Shown piece by piece: positions 53,340 through 64,000 of a stretch of 64,000 nt of DNA. The notes beneath the pieces were generated by a model. That model saw nothing but the letters and a program-made list of their open reading frames with translations. It did not search any database and was not told the DNA's origin. How positions within the stretch are numbered: the stretch's first letter is position 1; each line of letters begins with the position of its first letter. The stretch is taken from assembly GCA_917880885.1 (NCBI GenBank), contig OU862909.1:33974405-34038404 (forward strand). Reading direction: 5' to 3'. Source of the DNA: Limnephilus marmoratus. Taxonomy: Eukaryota; Arthropoda; Insecta; Trichoptera; Limnephilidae. The translations under genes and the position numbers were made by a program.

Positions 53340-55430
53340 CAACGGATTTTCATGCGGTTTTCACCAATAGATAGAGTGATTTAAGAGGAATGTTTATATG
53401 TATAATACATGCTTATTATAGTAGAGAAAAATTCAGGCAGCGGGCAGCGGGCAGCTGGCAAGCGTGTGGTGTGGATTTTATGAAGGTCGAGTAATAGCGT
53501 TGTGTTTCGTTAGCCACAGCAACGTGTGGCCGGGTCTGCTTGTATACTATAAATGAATAATAAATACTTACTTAATATTTTTTTAGTATTACTTCTTCAA
53601 TATATTTACATTAGACCGAAATAATGCTGAAAGTTCAATAATCACAAAAGTTATTTTATTTTTACAGCTTTACAGGAAGTGTTCCTAAATATTTTGGTTG
53701 TTAGCTTTATAAACTTAATAAATTATGGTGTTCCGTAACATTTTCCTATAATCAGAAGTTGTAATGTATCATAATTAATCTGTGATTAGTTCTCACATTG
53801 CTTTAGTGGACTACGGGCTCTTCGGGTCACGAAATCTCTTTACGAGATGGGTCGAAGGCAACCGAAGGTAGGTGTGCAGAATCATTATAATCCTAGAGCT
53901 TTGCAGATAAGCCTAGCTTCCAGTACGAAACTCCTACCCATGTTTATAAAATACGATATGTCAATAGATATTCACTGTGATACAAAGAACCTAAGTCTTT
54001 GAATAGCATATTGTAGCACTGAAAAGTTTAAGGACCACTGTCCTAGTTCCTGCGTTATTACTTATCTGCAAGTTATATTTGACCGCTGTGCCTTCGCATA
54101 CCCGTATCCGTTACTCGCGCCACATTTTCACTTTCGGGTTTTGGCACTAAACTTGCTGCACGTAAATTGCTTGCACTCGAAGATAACTTGTTTGCGAGCC
54201 ATCAAACCGAACCCCGTTGAGTTACTTACGGAAAAGGAATGCACAATAGGATTGTTCGTCGGCGTTCAGGCGTTTTTCTTCGAATGTGGATACGTCAGAG
54301 GTCTCAAAAGTTGTAAAATCACATACCCGATAATAGCGATAACGCAAAAGTACACTTTTGGCCCTCTCCAGATGCCAGAGTTTTCAAAATATTTTTGTTT
54401 CTTTATGCGATTATCCCAAGTTCAGTTTTTATTTATGGACCCACATTAACCCGTCTAATCACAGGAGACCCAAGTTGTCCCAAAACATCATATGCCGTTA
54501 TAATAACAGGAGACCCAGATTGTCCCAGAGCAACAGTGCATTATTAAAAGTTAGATATCTCTCTTCCTGTCATGCGAATATTTGTGATTTTTTATGTTAT
54601 TGTCTTCTCATTGTCTTAGAATTATATGAGCTAGGTTGTTTAGATATTTTACAAACCAGATCAAAAGTGACGGTTTTATTTTGCGCCAATTTGTGACGCA
54701 TCACACGTTTAATTTTAAAATAAAATTGTATGAAAGTGATAAAAAGTGAGGTGACAGTTTTATTACAAATTTTGCTTAGAAAAGGAATCAGTATTTAAAA
54801 TTTTAAGTTCATTCCATTTAATTACTTTAATTCGAATATTCTTAGGTATACATTTTTTAGCTAATTTACATTTCCAATATTAAAATTTTAATATTTAGAA
54901 AAAAAAAGTTGATTTCTAATAGACACACCGGAAAGATTATTGTATCTTAATTTTAGAACAATTTTTGTTTTTGCAAAAGCGTTAAAAAAACAATAAATAG
55001 GAACATTTAAAATGCATGGGAAGAACCAGGAATTTTGCGCGCCAACCTTGACAGTCAAAAGTTGACAGAAAATTATTTTCTTATTATTCGAAGGGTTAAT
55101 GTCATTTATAATGTTCTCTACAACAGCACACGACACCTTCAATGTAGTGCTTTCAAGTTTTAGTTTAGACTCACGGAATTCTATATTTCGTTAGCATGAA
55201 AGCGCGATGAAAAAAATGTTACAGTTTTTTTGGTATTTTTATTATATCAGAAAGATTTTCTATGTGTGTGTCTGTTGATAGTAGTCGGTGATTAGAATTT
55301 TTAAGTAGAACCGTTGAAAATGTGTGTATAATCTACATTTTATTATTTTCGCACTCGAGTCTTTTTTTTTTAAATAAAAAGAAACATTCTTCACTGGACA
55401 ATATCTGAATTCCTCCAATTTGTGTAGAAA
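53340..55430. other. Gene-free stretch
   Basis: Two related short blocks, CAGGAGACCCAAGTTGTCCC and CAGGAGACCCAGATTGTCCC, lie at 54463 and 54508. An inverse hAT-like end is at 54030. No gene supported. Confidence 0.4.
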
Positions 55431-56640
55431 TTCCTTCGATCTGGGTCGGGTATGGGTACTGCCACCCCGGTAACCATTTGGCATAACCATAGGTCACCCC
55501 ATAACATATAACTATAAGTAACCATAGGTCACCCCAAGTGGTTCATAACGTTTCGCGACCAAGCAGGGGACCTGGGTTCATGGGGCGAGGTTTGTCTGTA
55601 TCTTGGCGGCGGATGCATCTGCCCACCAACTGCATGATAGGACGGATCGGGAGAGACTCGTTGAGGGAGACCTTTTGATCTTTCCAGCAGGACTCTCTCG
55701 GGATATCGCCTTACCGCAGTGGGGTCAGTATGTCCGTCACCCCGGACATACTGACCCCCAGATTCCTACCACTAGGGTTCATTCCCGGGAATTCTCGGCT
55801 CGAGAATTCCCGGGAAATCGTTGGGCTTTGTTCCCGGGAAATCAAGCTCGAGAAAAGTCGAGAACTCGAGAAATCATGTTTTCATTTGTTTTATTCTAAT
55901 TAACATGCCATAAATGGTGCTGTGATTGTAATTTAATTATAATTTACATTTATTTTCTACCTGAATTTAAGATATTAACGTTTTCTTTCATGTTATTTTT
56001 TTTTGTTTTATAGAAGCTATTTTTGTTTACAAGTTTTAAGTTGATTTTTTTTCTAAATAATCAGCCAAAAATGGTGCTGTGATTGTAATTTAATTATGAG
56101 TTAAGATATTAACGTTTTCTTTCATGTTGTTTAGTTTAATAGAAGCTACTTTTGTTTATAAGTTCTAAATAACCAGCCAAAAATGGTGCTCACATTATAA
56201 TTACGAGTCTGAATAATATTATTTCTGTATTTTTTTTTTAAAGTTAATTACCTTATTCATAAGATTAATGTTTTTGAATATTATCAATAAAAGTTTTATA
56301 ATTAATTTGATACTTTTATTTGAGAGGAAAACCACTGAATTTGTTGACGTTATTGGAACCAAATAATATGAGAAAACGTACGTAAATGTAAATTTCTCGG
56401 CAACCCGAGAAGCCTCGAGAAATTAGCCTCGAGAATTCTCGAGACCCGAGAAATTGAAAAGCTCGAGAAATCATGAACCCTACTACCCACCCTTCATGTT
56501 TTTTTCTTCCCAGATCTTCCTCTCCTTCCTTTCCTAAAAAGACCCTCCACACACCATCTCCAAAGATGACATAGGCTCTGAGGGGAATTTTTTCCCTAGG
56601 AACTTCTCTTATGTGGAGATGATGCAAAAAAAACCTGTCG
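55430..56640 (+). mobile_element. LINE 3' region split by a hAT element
   Basis: The segments 55430-55772 and 56483-56640 join into the 3' region of the hairpin LINE (CACCCCAAGTGGTTC; GGGTTCATGGGGCGAGGTTT; GATTCCTACC | CTACCCACCC; GACCCTCCACACACCATC; degenerate hairpin at 56575-56610; A tail). Confidence 0.75.
55773..56482. mobile_element. hAT element inserted in the LINE
   Basis: The ends TAGGGTTCAT and ATGAACCCTA are followed inside by CTCGAGAATTC/CCCGGGAA palindromes. Flanks CTACCAC / CTACCCAC fit an 8-bp duplication with one base lost; the uninterrupted LINE copy at 43690 has one CCTACCCAC there. About three internal repeats of 125 bp (CCAAAAATGGTGCTGTGATT). No transposase. Confidence 0.75.
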
Positions 56641-56649
56641 AAACGTGAA

Positions 56650-57310
56650 TATTAAATACCATTTTCAAGTCTCGCAATGGAGTTCAAAATACTATTGATC
56701 TGAAAACTAAAAACGAGGTTATAATCTAATTAGTCATGCGCAACTTTTGGACACCCGAAAGATCTCAAAATTTAAACGCTTTGACTGGCGCTCAGTCTAA
56801 AGCACAGACTCGATTTTAAGTCCGCCCCAAATTGGACCACACGTAAAATATTTGCTTCGGAGTTTCACTTAATAAGTGCGGTGTGCACTCAGCACTCAGC
56901 ACTGTGCAGGGAGCTGCGGTACTGCGGTCACCAATCGGATTAATTATGGATATTTGGATCACGAATTTGCGTTTCTCACGGTGTCGCTTTTGTTTAGGTA
57001 CACGAAGGTGACTAACTTAACCTCAAAACCATGATTATTATTGATTCACCGTTACGTGCGTTATATCGGCCACTATTATTTTTATCAATAATTGATACCA
57101 TTTTTGAAGTGAAACTTCTATAGCCCCGCTGTGATATGGATTTCGGATGAAACGGAAATGATGATTACTGCACCTGCGATGGATGAACTGCGCTCATTGG
57201 CCGCGTTGAATATGATGCCACTTTTAAAAGCTCCTATTGGTTGAGGTATGTGAAACGGAAATTACGCTAGGATAGCACTGTTTTAAGTATTGGTTGAGAT
57301 TGTTTTGTTA
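56650..57310. other. Gene-free stretch with family X fragment
   Basis: Contains GAAGTGAAACTTCTATAGCC at 57104, a fragment of repeat family X. Otherwise unassigned. Confidence 0.4.
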
Positions 57311-57319
57311 AAGTTTCGC

Positions 57320-57890
57320 TTCTTTTTTTTTTATGTTAACTCCACGCAGGAGGCCCTGAGGAAAATAATTTCCCTCAGGGTCTATAATAAATTTGGACGA
57401 CTTATATAGCGCTGTTTTTGCGAAAAATCGCCTCAAGAGCGCTGTGTCATCTGGGATGCTGTGTGGAGGGTCTTTTTGAGGAGAGGAAGGAATGAACATT
57501 GGTCTTGAAGAGACCCATGTTGTAGGAAGGAGGAAACACAGAGGCCGGCAAATCATTCCACAGCCGAGCTGTTGAACACAAGAACGAGTCGAAGAAACGA
57601 CCCGTTCTCATGTGGCAAATGTCAACCGTGTACAAATGTTGGGCACGCGTTTGGCGTGTTTCCCGACTATGCACCGGTGCCGAAGGGATCAATGATGCTA
57701 GTTCCTCGGAGCATCTTCTATTGTAATACCGGTAGAGAACAAGGATAGCATTCCCACCCGACGCCTGTGCTCTAAAGATTGCAATCCGTCTGTTAAGATG
57801 GGAGAATCTATCAAACGGACCGCCCGTTTCTGCAGAGAGTCGAGGGTATTTTTCAGGTATTTTGGTTCTACCGCGTGTAAACTGCACTCG
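57320..57890 (-). mobile_element. LINE 3' end with RT C-terminus, minus copy
   Basis: Near-identical to 1138-1600. The minus-strand frame ends in RLWNDLPASVFPPSYNMG and a stop, then a hairpin, then a tail (T run at 57322). It differs by a 57-bp insertion at 57388-57445 beside the hairpin and by a different, rearranged upstream frame (57887-57790). Confidence 0.85.
57388..57445 (-). repeat. 57-bp insertion of another LINE end
   Basis: AATAAATTTGGACGACTTAT ... GAGCGCTGT interrupts the sequence CCTAT|GTCATCTGGG that is continuous in the copy at 1200. Same 3' end as 8020-8105. Confidence 0.75.
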
Positions 57891-57899
57891 ATTTTTTTT

Positions 57900-58315
57900 T
57901 AATGTCAGACCAAAGATATTGAAATATAAGGAGATGTGCTATCTGCAGTTTTTACTAGGTGGGACTGCGCTTCCGGGTGTCGCCGATATTGTTTACCAAT
58001 TAACAAATAAACCAAACGAACGTTAAACTAGAACGAATTCTTTCCGTATTCAGACTATATTGTTAACCAATACTAATGGACATCTTAAAAAAAAACGAAA
58101 TGAACAAATTCTTTTCGTATGCAAACAACTCTAATTAGGGCCTAGTCCGCCGACAGTTGCGCGGACACCATAGCATATCTTTTTTGTATTTGAATATCTT
58201 TGTGTCAAACGGTTTGATATTGGGTCGAAGGCCGAAAAAGCTGCCATGCAACAAGCAATGATATTTAACTTGCTTCCCCAGTTTTTGGAATGTTGTCTAT
58301 TTGGGAATGCTTGTA
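57900..58315. other. Gene-free stretch
   Basis: No feature recognised. Confidence 0.4.
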
Positions 58316-58319
58316 ATAT

Positions 58320-58700
58320 TTTAATCGATTTATTGGATAACCACCACCACTGTCATAGGTCACCCCGAGTGGTTCGCTACGTTTGTTGACTTAGCAAGGG
58401 TGCCTGCGTTCACGGGATGAGGTTTGTCTAGGTCTTGGCCAATTTTCTGCGTGGCGGGCCGGATTGAAAGAGATTGGTCGAGGGAGTCCTTTTGACCTCT
58501 CCGGCTGGATTCTCTCGACCCATTCCCTTCCACCGCATTTGGAGGGATGGATTCGTACGTCCGTCACTGAGCCCACTGACCCCCAGATTTCTACTCGCCC
58601 CCCTTTTCCTTCCCAGAACTTCAACTCCCCCCTTACCTTAAAAAGACCTTCCACACAGCATCTCTTGAAATGACATAGGCCCTGAGGAAATTTTTTTACT
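58320..58700 (+). mobile_element. LINE 3' end, plus copy of the head-to-head pair
   Basis: GGTTCGCTACGTTTGTTGAC, GGATGAGGTTTGTCTAGGTC, GGATGGATTCGTACGTCC, ACCTTCCACACAGCATC, GACATAGGCCCTGAGGAAAT. It ends inside the hairpin loop, so its own tail is missing. Confidence 0.7.
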
Positions 58701-58704
58701 GTGT

Positions 58705-58925
58705 TTTTTTTTTTTTACATTAACTCCACACACGAGGCCCTGAGGAAAAAAATTCCCTCAGGGCTTATGTCATCTGGGATGCTGTGTGGAAGGTCTTTTT
58801 GATGAGAGGAAGGAATGACCATTGGTCTTGAATGGACCCATGTTGTAGGAAGGAGGGAACACAGAGGCCGGCAAATCATTCTACAGCCGAGCTGTTGAGG
58901 ACAAGAAAGTGGAGCTAATGTTAAA
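58705..58925 (-). mobile_element. LINE 3' end, minus copy of the head-to-head pair
   Basis: A T run (58705-58719, the inverse A tail), then TTAACTCCACACACGAGGCC, the hairpin, and GGATGCTGTGTGGAAGGTCT. It closely matches 1138-1340 but is truncated before most of the coding part. Confidence 0.75.
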
Positions 58926-58955
58926 AAAAGTGGAAAGGGGAAAGAGATGTAAAAA

Positions 58956-59040
58956 GGGGAACGTCGGGAAGTATCTTGCTATTCGGATCTGACCACTAAA
59001 CAGTCTAAACACGATAGCCATTTCAGGCAACACCGTCCAA
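58956..59040 (-). mobile_element. SINE family 1 fragment
   Basis: GGGAAGTATCTTGCTATTCG ... AGCCATTTCAGGCAAC matches the middle of the SINE at 41793-42205. Truncated at both ends. Confidence 0.5.
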
Positions 59041-59900
59041 AAATAAGGAATTAGCAAAATAATTTGGCGTTTCTCACATTACCTATATCGCGTTATCACA
59101 AAACCCATATCGATCACGGAAATTTAAAAATGGTGTAAAGAACATTTTGTTAATTGTTCAGGAGAGCGAAAGTTTTTATTTTTTCAAAAAATTGTATCTC
59201 CTGATTTTGTAGACTATAATTATGATTTTTTATTATCAAATTACATTGAATAGATCTTTCAAAATACCTAACTTTTTTCTAAATTTCTTTAACGAGAGCA
59301 CCTATTTAATTTTTCAGAAAAAATAATCCTTTTAAAATAATTTAAAATGCACGTCGTAAAAGACGCACATATTTTCCTAGAAATATTTCGACGACGCTCG
59401 TCAAAAGTGAGAAAATATGGTGAAAGATGATACATTTAACCAATATCAAATTTCCGCTATCGATGTACGAGTATCAAGGCAACTATAAACGTGATCGCAA
59501 ATTACCTAACCGTCTTCTCACTTCACAAATTTGCAAATAACTTTTACTTAATTTAATAATTGCATTATTATTTTGTTATTCACGATTTCTTAAAAACAAA
59601 ACAGCTAAATCTATAATGTTACAAAATTCCTGTCATCCCAAACAATTATTTTTTTTTCGCAGTTGCCGCAAAATTAATCAAGCGTAAGATTATTTATTGT
59701 AATTTAATTGATTGAAAATGCGAACTATATCTTAACGGCTTCGTAATTTAATAATATAAAGTCTTGCTGAGTGATTCTTCGTCTCAATACAATAATAATA
59801 ATTATGGACAAATTACGATTAGGCAATTGTTGATGCAAATCTGCTTCGCTCTAGTGCTGCGAAAGCTTCTTATTATTTTTATTAATATTTTATTCAGTCC
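59041..59900. other. Gene-free stretch
   Basis: AT-rich, nothing recognised. Confidence 0.4.
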
Positions 59901-59923
59901 CCTAACCAAGCAAGAATAAGGAT

Positions 59924-60141
59924 GACAGAAAATAATGTCCCTTTAGAAAGATTGTCTGAAAATAATGTCCCTTTAGATTAGAAATATTGTCAGAAAATAA
60001 TGTCCCTTTAAAAAGATTGGCAGAAAATAATGTCCCTTTAAAAAAATTGTCAGAAAATAATGTCCCCCTTAGAAAGATTGTCAGAAAATAACGTCCATTT
60101 AGAAAGATTGTCAGAAAATAATCTCCCTTTAGAAAGATTGT
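59924..60141 (+). repeat. Minisatellite, about 31-bp unit, seven copies
   Basis: The unit is GACAGAAAATAATGTCCCTT-TAGAAAGATTGT. Seven tandem copies with small changes (one has a 7-bp insertion, one reads CCCCCTT). The minus-strand open frame across it merely reflects the repeat and is not a gene. Confidence 0.9.
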
Positions 60142-60149
60142 CAAAAGGT

Positions 60150-63100
60150 ACTCGTAAAGTACCTTTTTTTAAAAAGCTGCTCGGACAATATTTAAGTCGG
60201 AAAATGATGTTTTAAGTCTTTCATTTTCCTATTGAATAGCTGAAAAGTGTTATGACGTGCGGACTTATTATTTTACTATAAAATATTTCAAAAGCTCCAT
60301 AGCTCTCGATAAAAATGATATTTCGAGGAGAAAATCATTGTATTGACTTAGAAATTTCCGATGGAAGAGGCTGTGCAGAATTTCAGTTCAATTGAAAAAT
60401 GTGGAATAATCACTATGGCGTCTTGCCTTATTTTTTAAGGTGAAATATTTCAAAGCTCCAGAATTTGTGATGGGAATGAAGTAGCGAAAATAAATGAGCT
60501 ATTTGAAGTGCAAATTGCACGATGCCAGTATTTACTGTTCGCGAGGTTTTTCTGATTTTCTGCTTCATAATTAAGATATTCGCTCATGTGTTTAGTGTTT
60601 ATGTAAGTTCATATTGGGCTTCTGTTTTTAATCCTTTTCTCGAATATGTGGTGTAAACATTCGTGATCAGATGATTTTAATTGCATTTTACGAGTCGGTG
60701 TTTGAACATTTTTTAACAGTAGCTATTAAATATCGTCACAGGTAAATCTCTTGTTAGCAGTAAATAGATAATAAAACAGCATAAGGTAATGTTTATTTAC
60801 GAAGCTATGAACAACACATTTCATGTCCATCTAAACATATAATGAAGTAAAGGTCAATGCAAATTATAAATAACTAGTAACTAGTCATTATTGACCTTCA
60901 TCAATACAAAGATTGCAAAAGCCTTTCAAATCACCAACTGATACCTATACTTAAGTCTTTCAGAAATTATTTAATTATTAGGTGGGAAGGAGATCTATGA
61001 TAAATGTCTACCAACCTATCAACTCAATCCCACATGAACGTTATACGTTTAGGTGAAGTTGGTTTTATTAGCAAGCATCCAGTGCTTGGATTAAAAATTC
61101 CAACCGGATCGTTTGACTAAAATTGATGTAAAATTTCAAGTAGGCACTTGAAATAAGTATGTACTTGCTTATTGTGCTTTTTCAGTCTATTTGAACCATT
61201 TGTGATAGAAACAAGGAGATGAGCATTGTACCACTATTTGTATGAAACCGCGTACACAAAAATGTCGCCAAAATTTTTCAACCATTCTATTGCAAATCGT
61301 GTCTACGCACAGCGGCGCGCGCCCCCTTTATTTCTTCCTTCATACCAAATGCGTAATTTTTTTTAAAATTTTATTTTGATACAGCATTTTACACTTCATA
61401 GTACAATCTAATAATGTCCTCACTGGGTGGCTTTTATTAATACATTTTTTATAAAATGAATTACATAATACAAAAAGGTGGTAATTAAAAAAAATAAGAT
61501 AAATTTAAATAAAAAAATTATAGCAACATTAAAATAAAAAATTAAATTAATTTAAAAATAAAATAAAAATTAATTGGCCGTTGAATTGAAAAATGTGCAG
61601 ATTGGTTATTGCTCGGCGACAGTCATATCCGTGCTTCCATGCCATGTCTCGCTTTGTTTTTATAATCTATGTTATTCTCCTCCAGTCTATAATTAGTAAT
61701 TTTGTACAGTTATTGTTTTTAGATTCCAGAGTGTTTTTGAAGGAATGAGGTAACTTTTACCATCAAATATTTAAGGTATTAGTTTTTTTTTGTTTAAGTA
61801 TATAGATATATTTCACGAAAATGTACGATAGGGCCGATGCTCTGTTTAAATCCGAGTAGGTACTGGACAGTGATGTAGATCCCCAGAACCTACACATTTA
61901 ATCCAATCAATGTAGGTAACAAACGAGCCCAACTAAAAACCTCCCGTTCAATTGAGTCACCAATTAAACTTTTGTGTTATGGGAACTTGAACTCGGTACG
62001 TGGGATTCGTGAGCTAATCTAATTAGTAATGTTTACCGGATTATGAACAACGCGGAACATCTTTGTTGTTTACATTGTTAATAATAAAATTAATAAGTTT
62101 TGCCGTTCTCGTTATTTCGGCTGCGTGAAATTGATCGTGTCCTTGGCAACAAGGAAATTATTAAAGAAATAATTCTTACATTTATAAATAAATCAGGACA
62201 TAGTTACTTTTAATATTATGTCTTTCGTAAGTTTTAATTACCGTGTACCGGTAATTTACGTAAATTCCTAGCTGCTTCTGGGTGATTTTCATGTTGCCAT
62301 ATTCATAGTAATTATGTTTTCATATCATTAAAATTTCTGCATTAAATTTCAGATGTTTCCGTATTGTTTTCAAGAAAATCGGAAATTAATTAGTTCCACC
62401 AAGAAATGATTATATTATTAGTTTTAATGAATTATTTCCTGTGCCCTGCGCTTTTCTTAAATTATTTTTGTTCGTTTATATTTAAAATTGTTCAAATTTG
62501 TAGTATTCAATTAATAGTATTAAAATAATCAAACAATATTAATAGGCCGGTTGAAATTTAAGAATCCGGCTAAGAATGTAACTCTGATGCCGCAATTAAA
62601 TAATTAAAGCAATGCCAAAAGATGGCGCCACTTACGTTAACAGTTTGCGTGATTAGCATCGCCTGGCAGGCGTAAGTACTACGGATTTGTAATTTTGAGT
62701 ATCTCTCCGGATATGGAGAGATTGACCATAATATGATTATTATTAATATAGTAGCGGCTATATATTACACATGACGAAATTGACTATCGCGGTTACTTTG
62801 TCGCGGTAACTTTATCCCGGTGACTAGCTGTCACTGAATCCCAGTGGATCCGAGGAACCGGCTATTTTTGGAACCAGTTCCTATCGAATTTATAAAATGG
62901 TCACCAACACTGGGCGAAGCTGAACCAAAATCCGCCCGCAATGTCTAGCAGCAAAAACCTGCGGATCGGGTTTTTAACTATAGTCCAGGAAAAAATTCAC
63001 GCCCCTTTAAGGGATAAATAGAAGAGTTTTGAATTGAAAGTGTTTTTTATAGACATTAACTTTATTTTTTTATAGGCTGATTAAAATACTAATAAAAAAA

Positions 63101-63595
63101 TGACCGATATTTTTAAAGGCCAAAGTATGTTCTACACGCAGTATTTAATTTAAGCATCTATAATACTTCTAAGCGATCAAATTTTCAAAACAAAGCATAT
63201 GATTTTGCATTATTTAGTATGGCTTCATCTTAATATTTTATATTGTGTCTATTTAATCTATAAATTATGACAATTCCAGTCTTCATTCAATTATAAATGT
63301 TTTACTTTTTGAGTTGGTTATAAATTTTATCAAGCGTTTGTTTAAATAAAGTGCTAAATATTTTCCCGATAAAATCACCGCCGTCGCTAATTACGTAATT
63401 AATAAAAATTGTAATTTGTAATGTGCTTCGGTCTGTTAAGTCTGTTTGAGATGTAATATGTCAAAGTGAAAACATCAACGGCTTTACAGAATATATATTC
63501 GGCCATTTTCTTGGAAATTTTTGAGAAAAAGGATGGTAATTTTACTTTTCTTGTGAGTAACTCTAAATTGGTTGGGTTCGATTAATACATACATA
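60150..63595. other. Gene-free stretch
   Basis: Contains a Helitron-family end (62925-62985, GCAAAAACCTGCGGATCGGG) and otherwise AT-rich sequence. No gene, RNA gene or clear regulatory site recognised. Confidence 0.4.
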
Positions 63596-63602
63596 CTTGT
63601 TA

Positions 63603-63769
63603 GGGAACGTACCCATACTACGTGACACGTTTAGGGGGGGGGGGGGGGTCTTCAAAATGTCACGCTCCATACAAATGAGCGGCGGGTTGCTTAGGATTTT
63701 GGTCACCGAGGGGGGGGGGGGGGGGTTAAAAATTGCAAAAAGTTGGTCACGTAGTATGGGTACGTTCCC
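63603..63769. mobile_element. Harbinger-like MITE, AGGGAACGTACC family, copy 3
   Basis: 167 bp, flanked by TTA (63600-63602, 63770-63772). Almost identical to copy 1; the G runs are longer (12 and 16). Confidence 0.8.
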
Positions 63770-64000
63770 TTATCTGTATTTAGCGTTTAATTTATTTAAA
63801 ACTTTCAATGTATAAATTTTTTCTTGTGAAGAATATTTTTTAGATTTTTAAGCATTTATCTATGATTTTGTTCGTATTTAATGCAGTTTATTTGGCATAT
63901 TAATGTGCAAATTAAATAGCCTAATGATTGGGATAGCATTTCGGTAAAAAAGGCAATATCTGACTCCGACAGTAAATATAAGCTTTGGACAAAGACATCA

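Noticed and set aside
59902..60144. Phe/Leu-rich repeated protein of 80 residues
   Set aside because: Pure translation of the 31-bp minisatellite; no start context or homologous fold.

Overview
This window looks like nuclear DNA from an insect, most likely a moth or butterfly (Lepidoptera). It is AT-rich, its coding exons have GT-AG introns, short GTAGGTACCTAC-like words are frequent, and the transposon mixture is of lepidopteran type: tRNA-headed SINEs, jockey/CR1-like LINE 3' ends, Helitron-like, hAT, mariner and PIF/Harbinger-like elements. The species call is inference. No prokaryotic features, CRISPR array or intact tRNA/rRNA gene was found.

Genes lie almost entirely in the first 27 kb. 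(1) On the + strand, 915-5296 holds the last four coding exons of Acinus, the RNA-binding subunit of the ASAP/PSAP splicing complexes; all junction phases agree and the RSB (RNPS1-SAP18-binding) motif is clear. (2) Convergent to it, on the - strand, 6601-11066 is a BTB zinc-finger transcription factor: a BTB exon, a 17-codon linker exon, and three alternative last exons, each with its own stop and its own pair of C2H2 fingers, all entered in the same phase. (3) On the + strand, 15616-17434 holds the first two coding exons of Rab3GAP1 (catalytic subunit of Rab3 GAP); the remainder, including the catalytic-arginine region, was not found. (4) On the - strand, 21594-26897 is a leucine-rich-repeat/fibronectin-III single-pass membrane protein in five exons; only the exon carrying the start codon is missing.

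From about 27 kb to 64 kb no host gene was recognised. This part is layered mobile-element debris: two SINE families, at least seven copies of one LINE 3' end that carries a conserved hairpin, hAT elements with 8-bp target duplications (one inserted into a LINE, one into a Helitron), a piggyBac-like element at TTAA, a foldback element with subterminal tandem repeats, and a set of small Harbinger-like MITEs with 3-bp (mostly TWA) duplications and runs of G or C.

The most unusual signal is a set of perfect or near-perfect palindromes (34897-35122, 35557-36008, about 38661-39282). Each arm carries a sequence that folds as a minimal hammerhead ribozyme (CTGATGA, stem II, GAAAC, NN, GTH), with compensatory changes between copies; an unrelated sequence at 18681-18720 has the same layout. 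The inverted arms followed by a conserved tail resemble Penelope-like element terminal repeats, a group known to carry hammerhead motifs.
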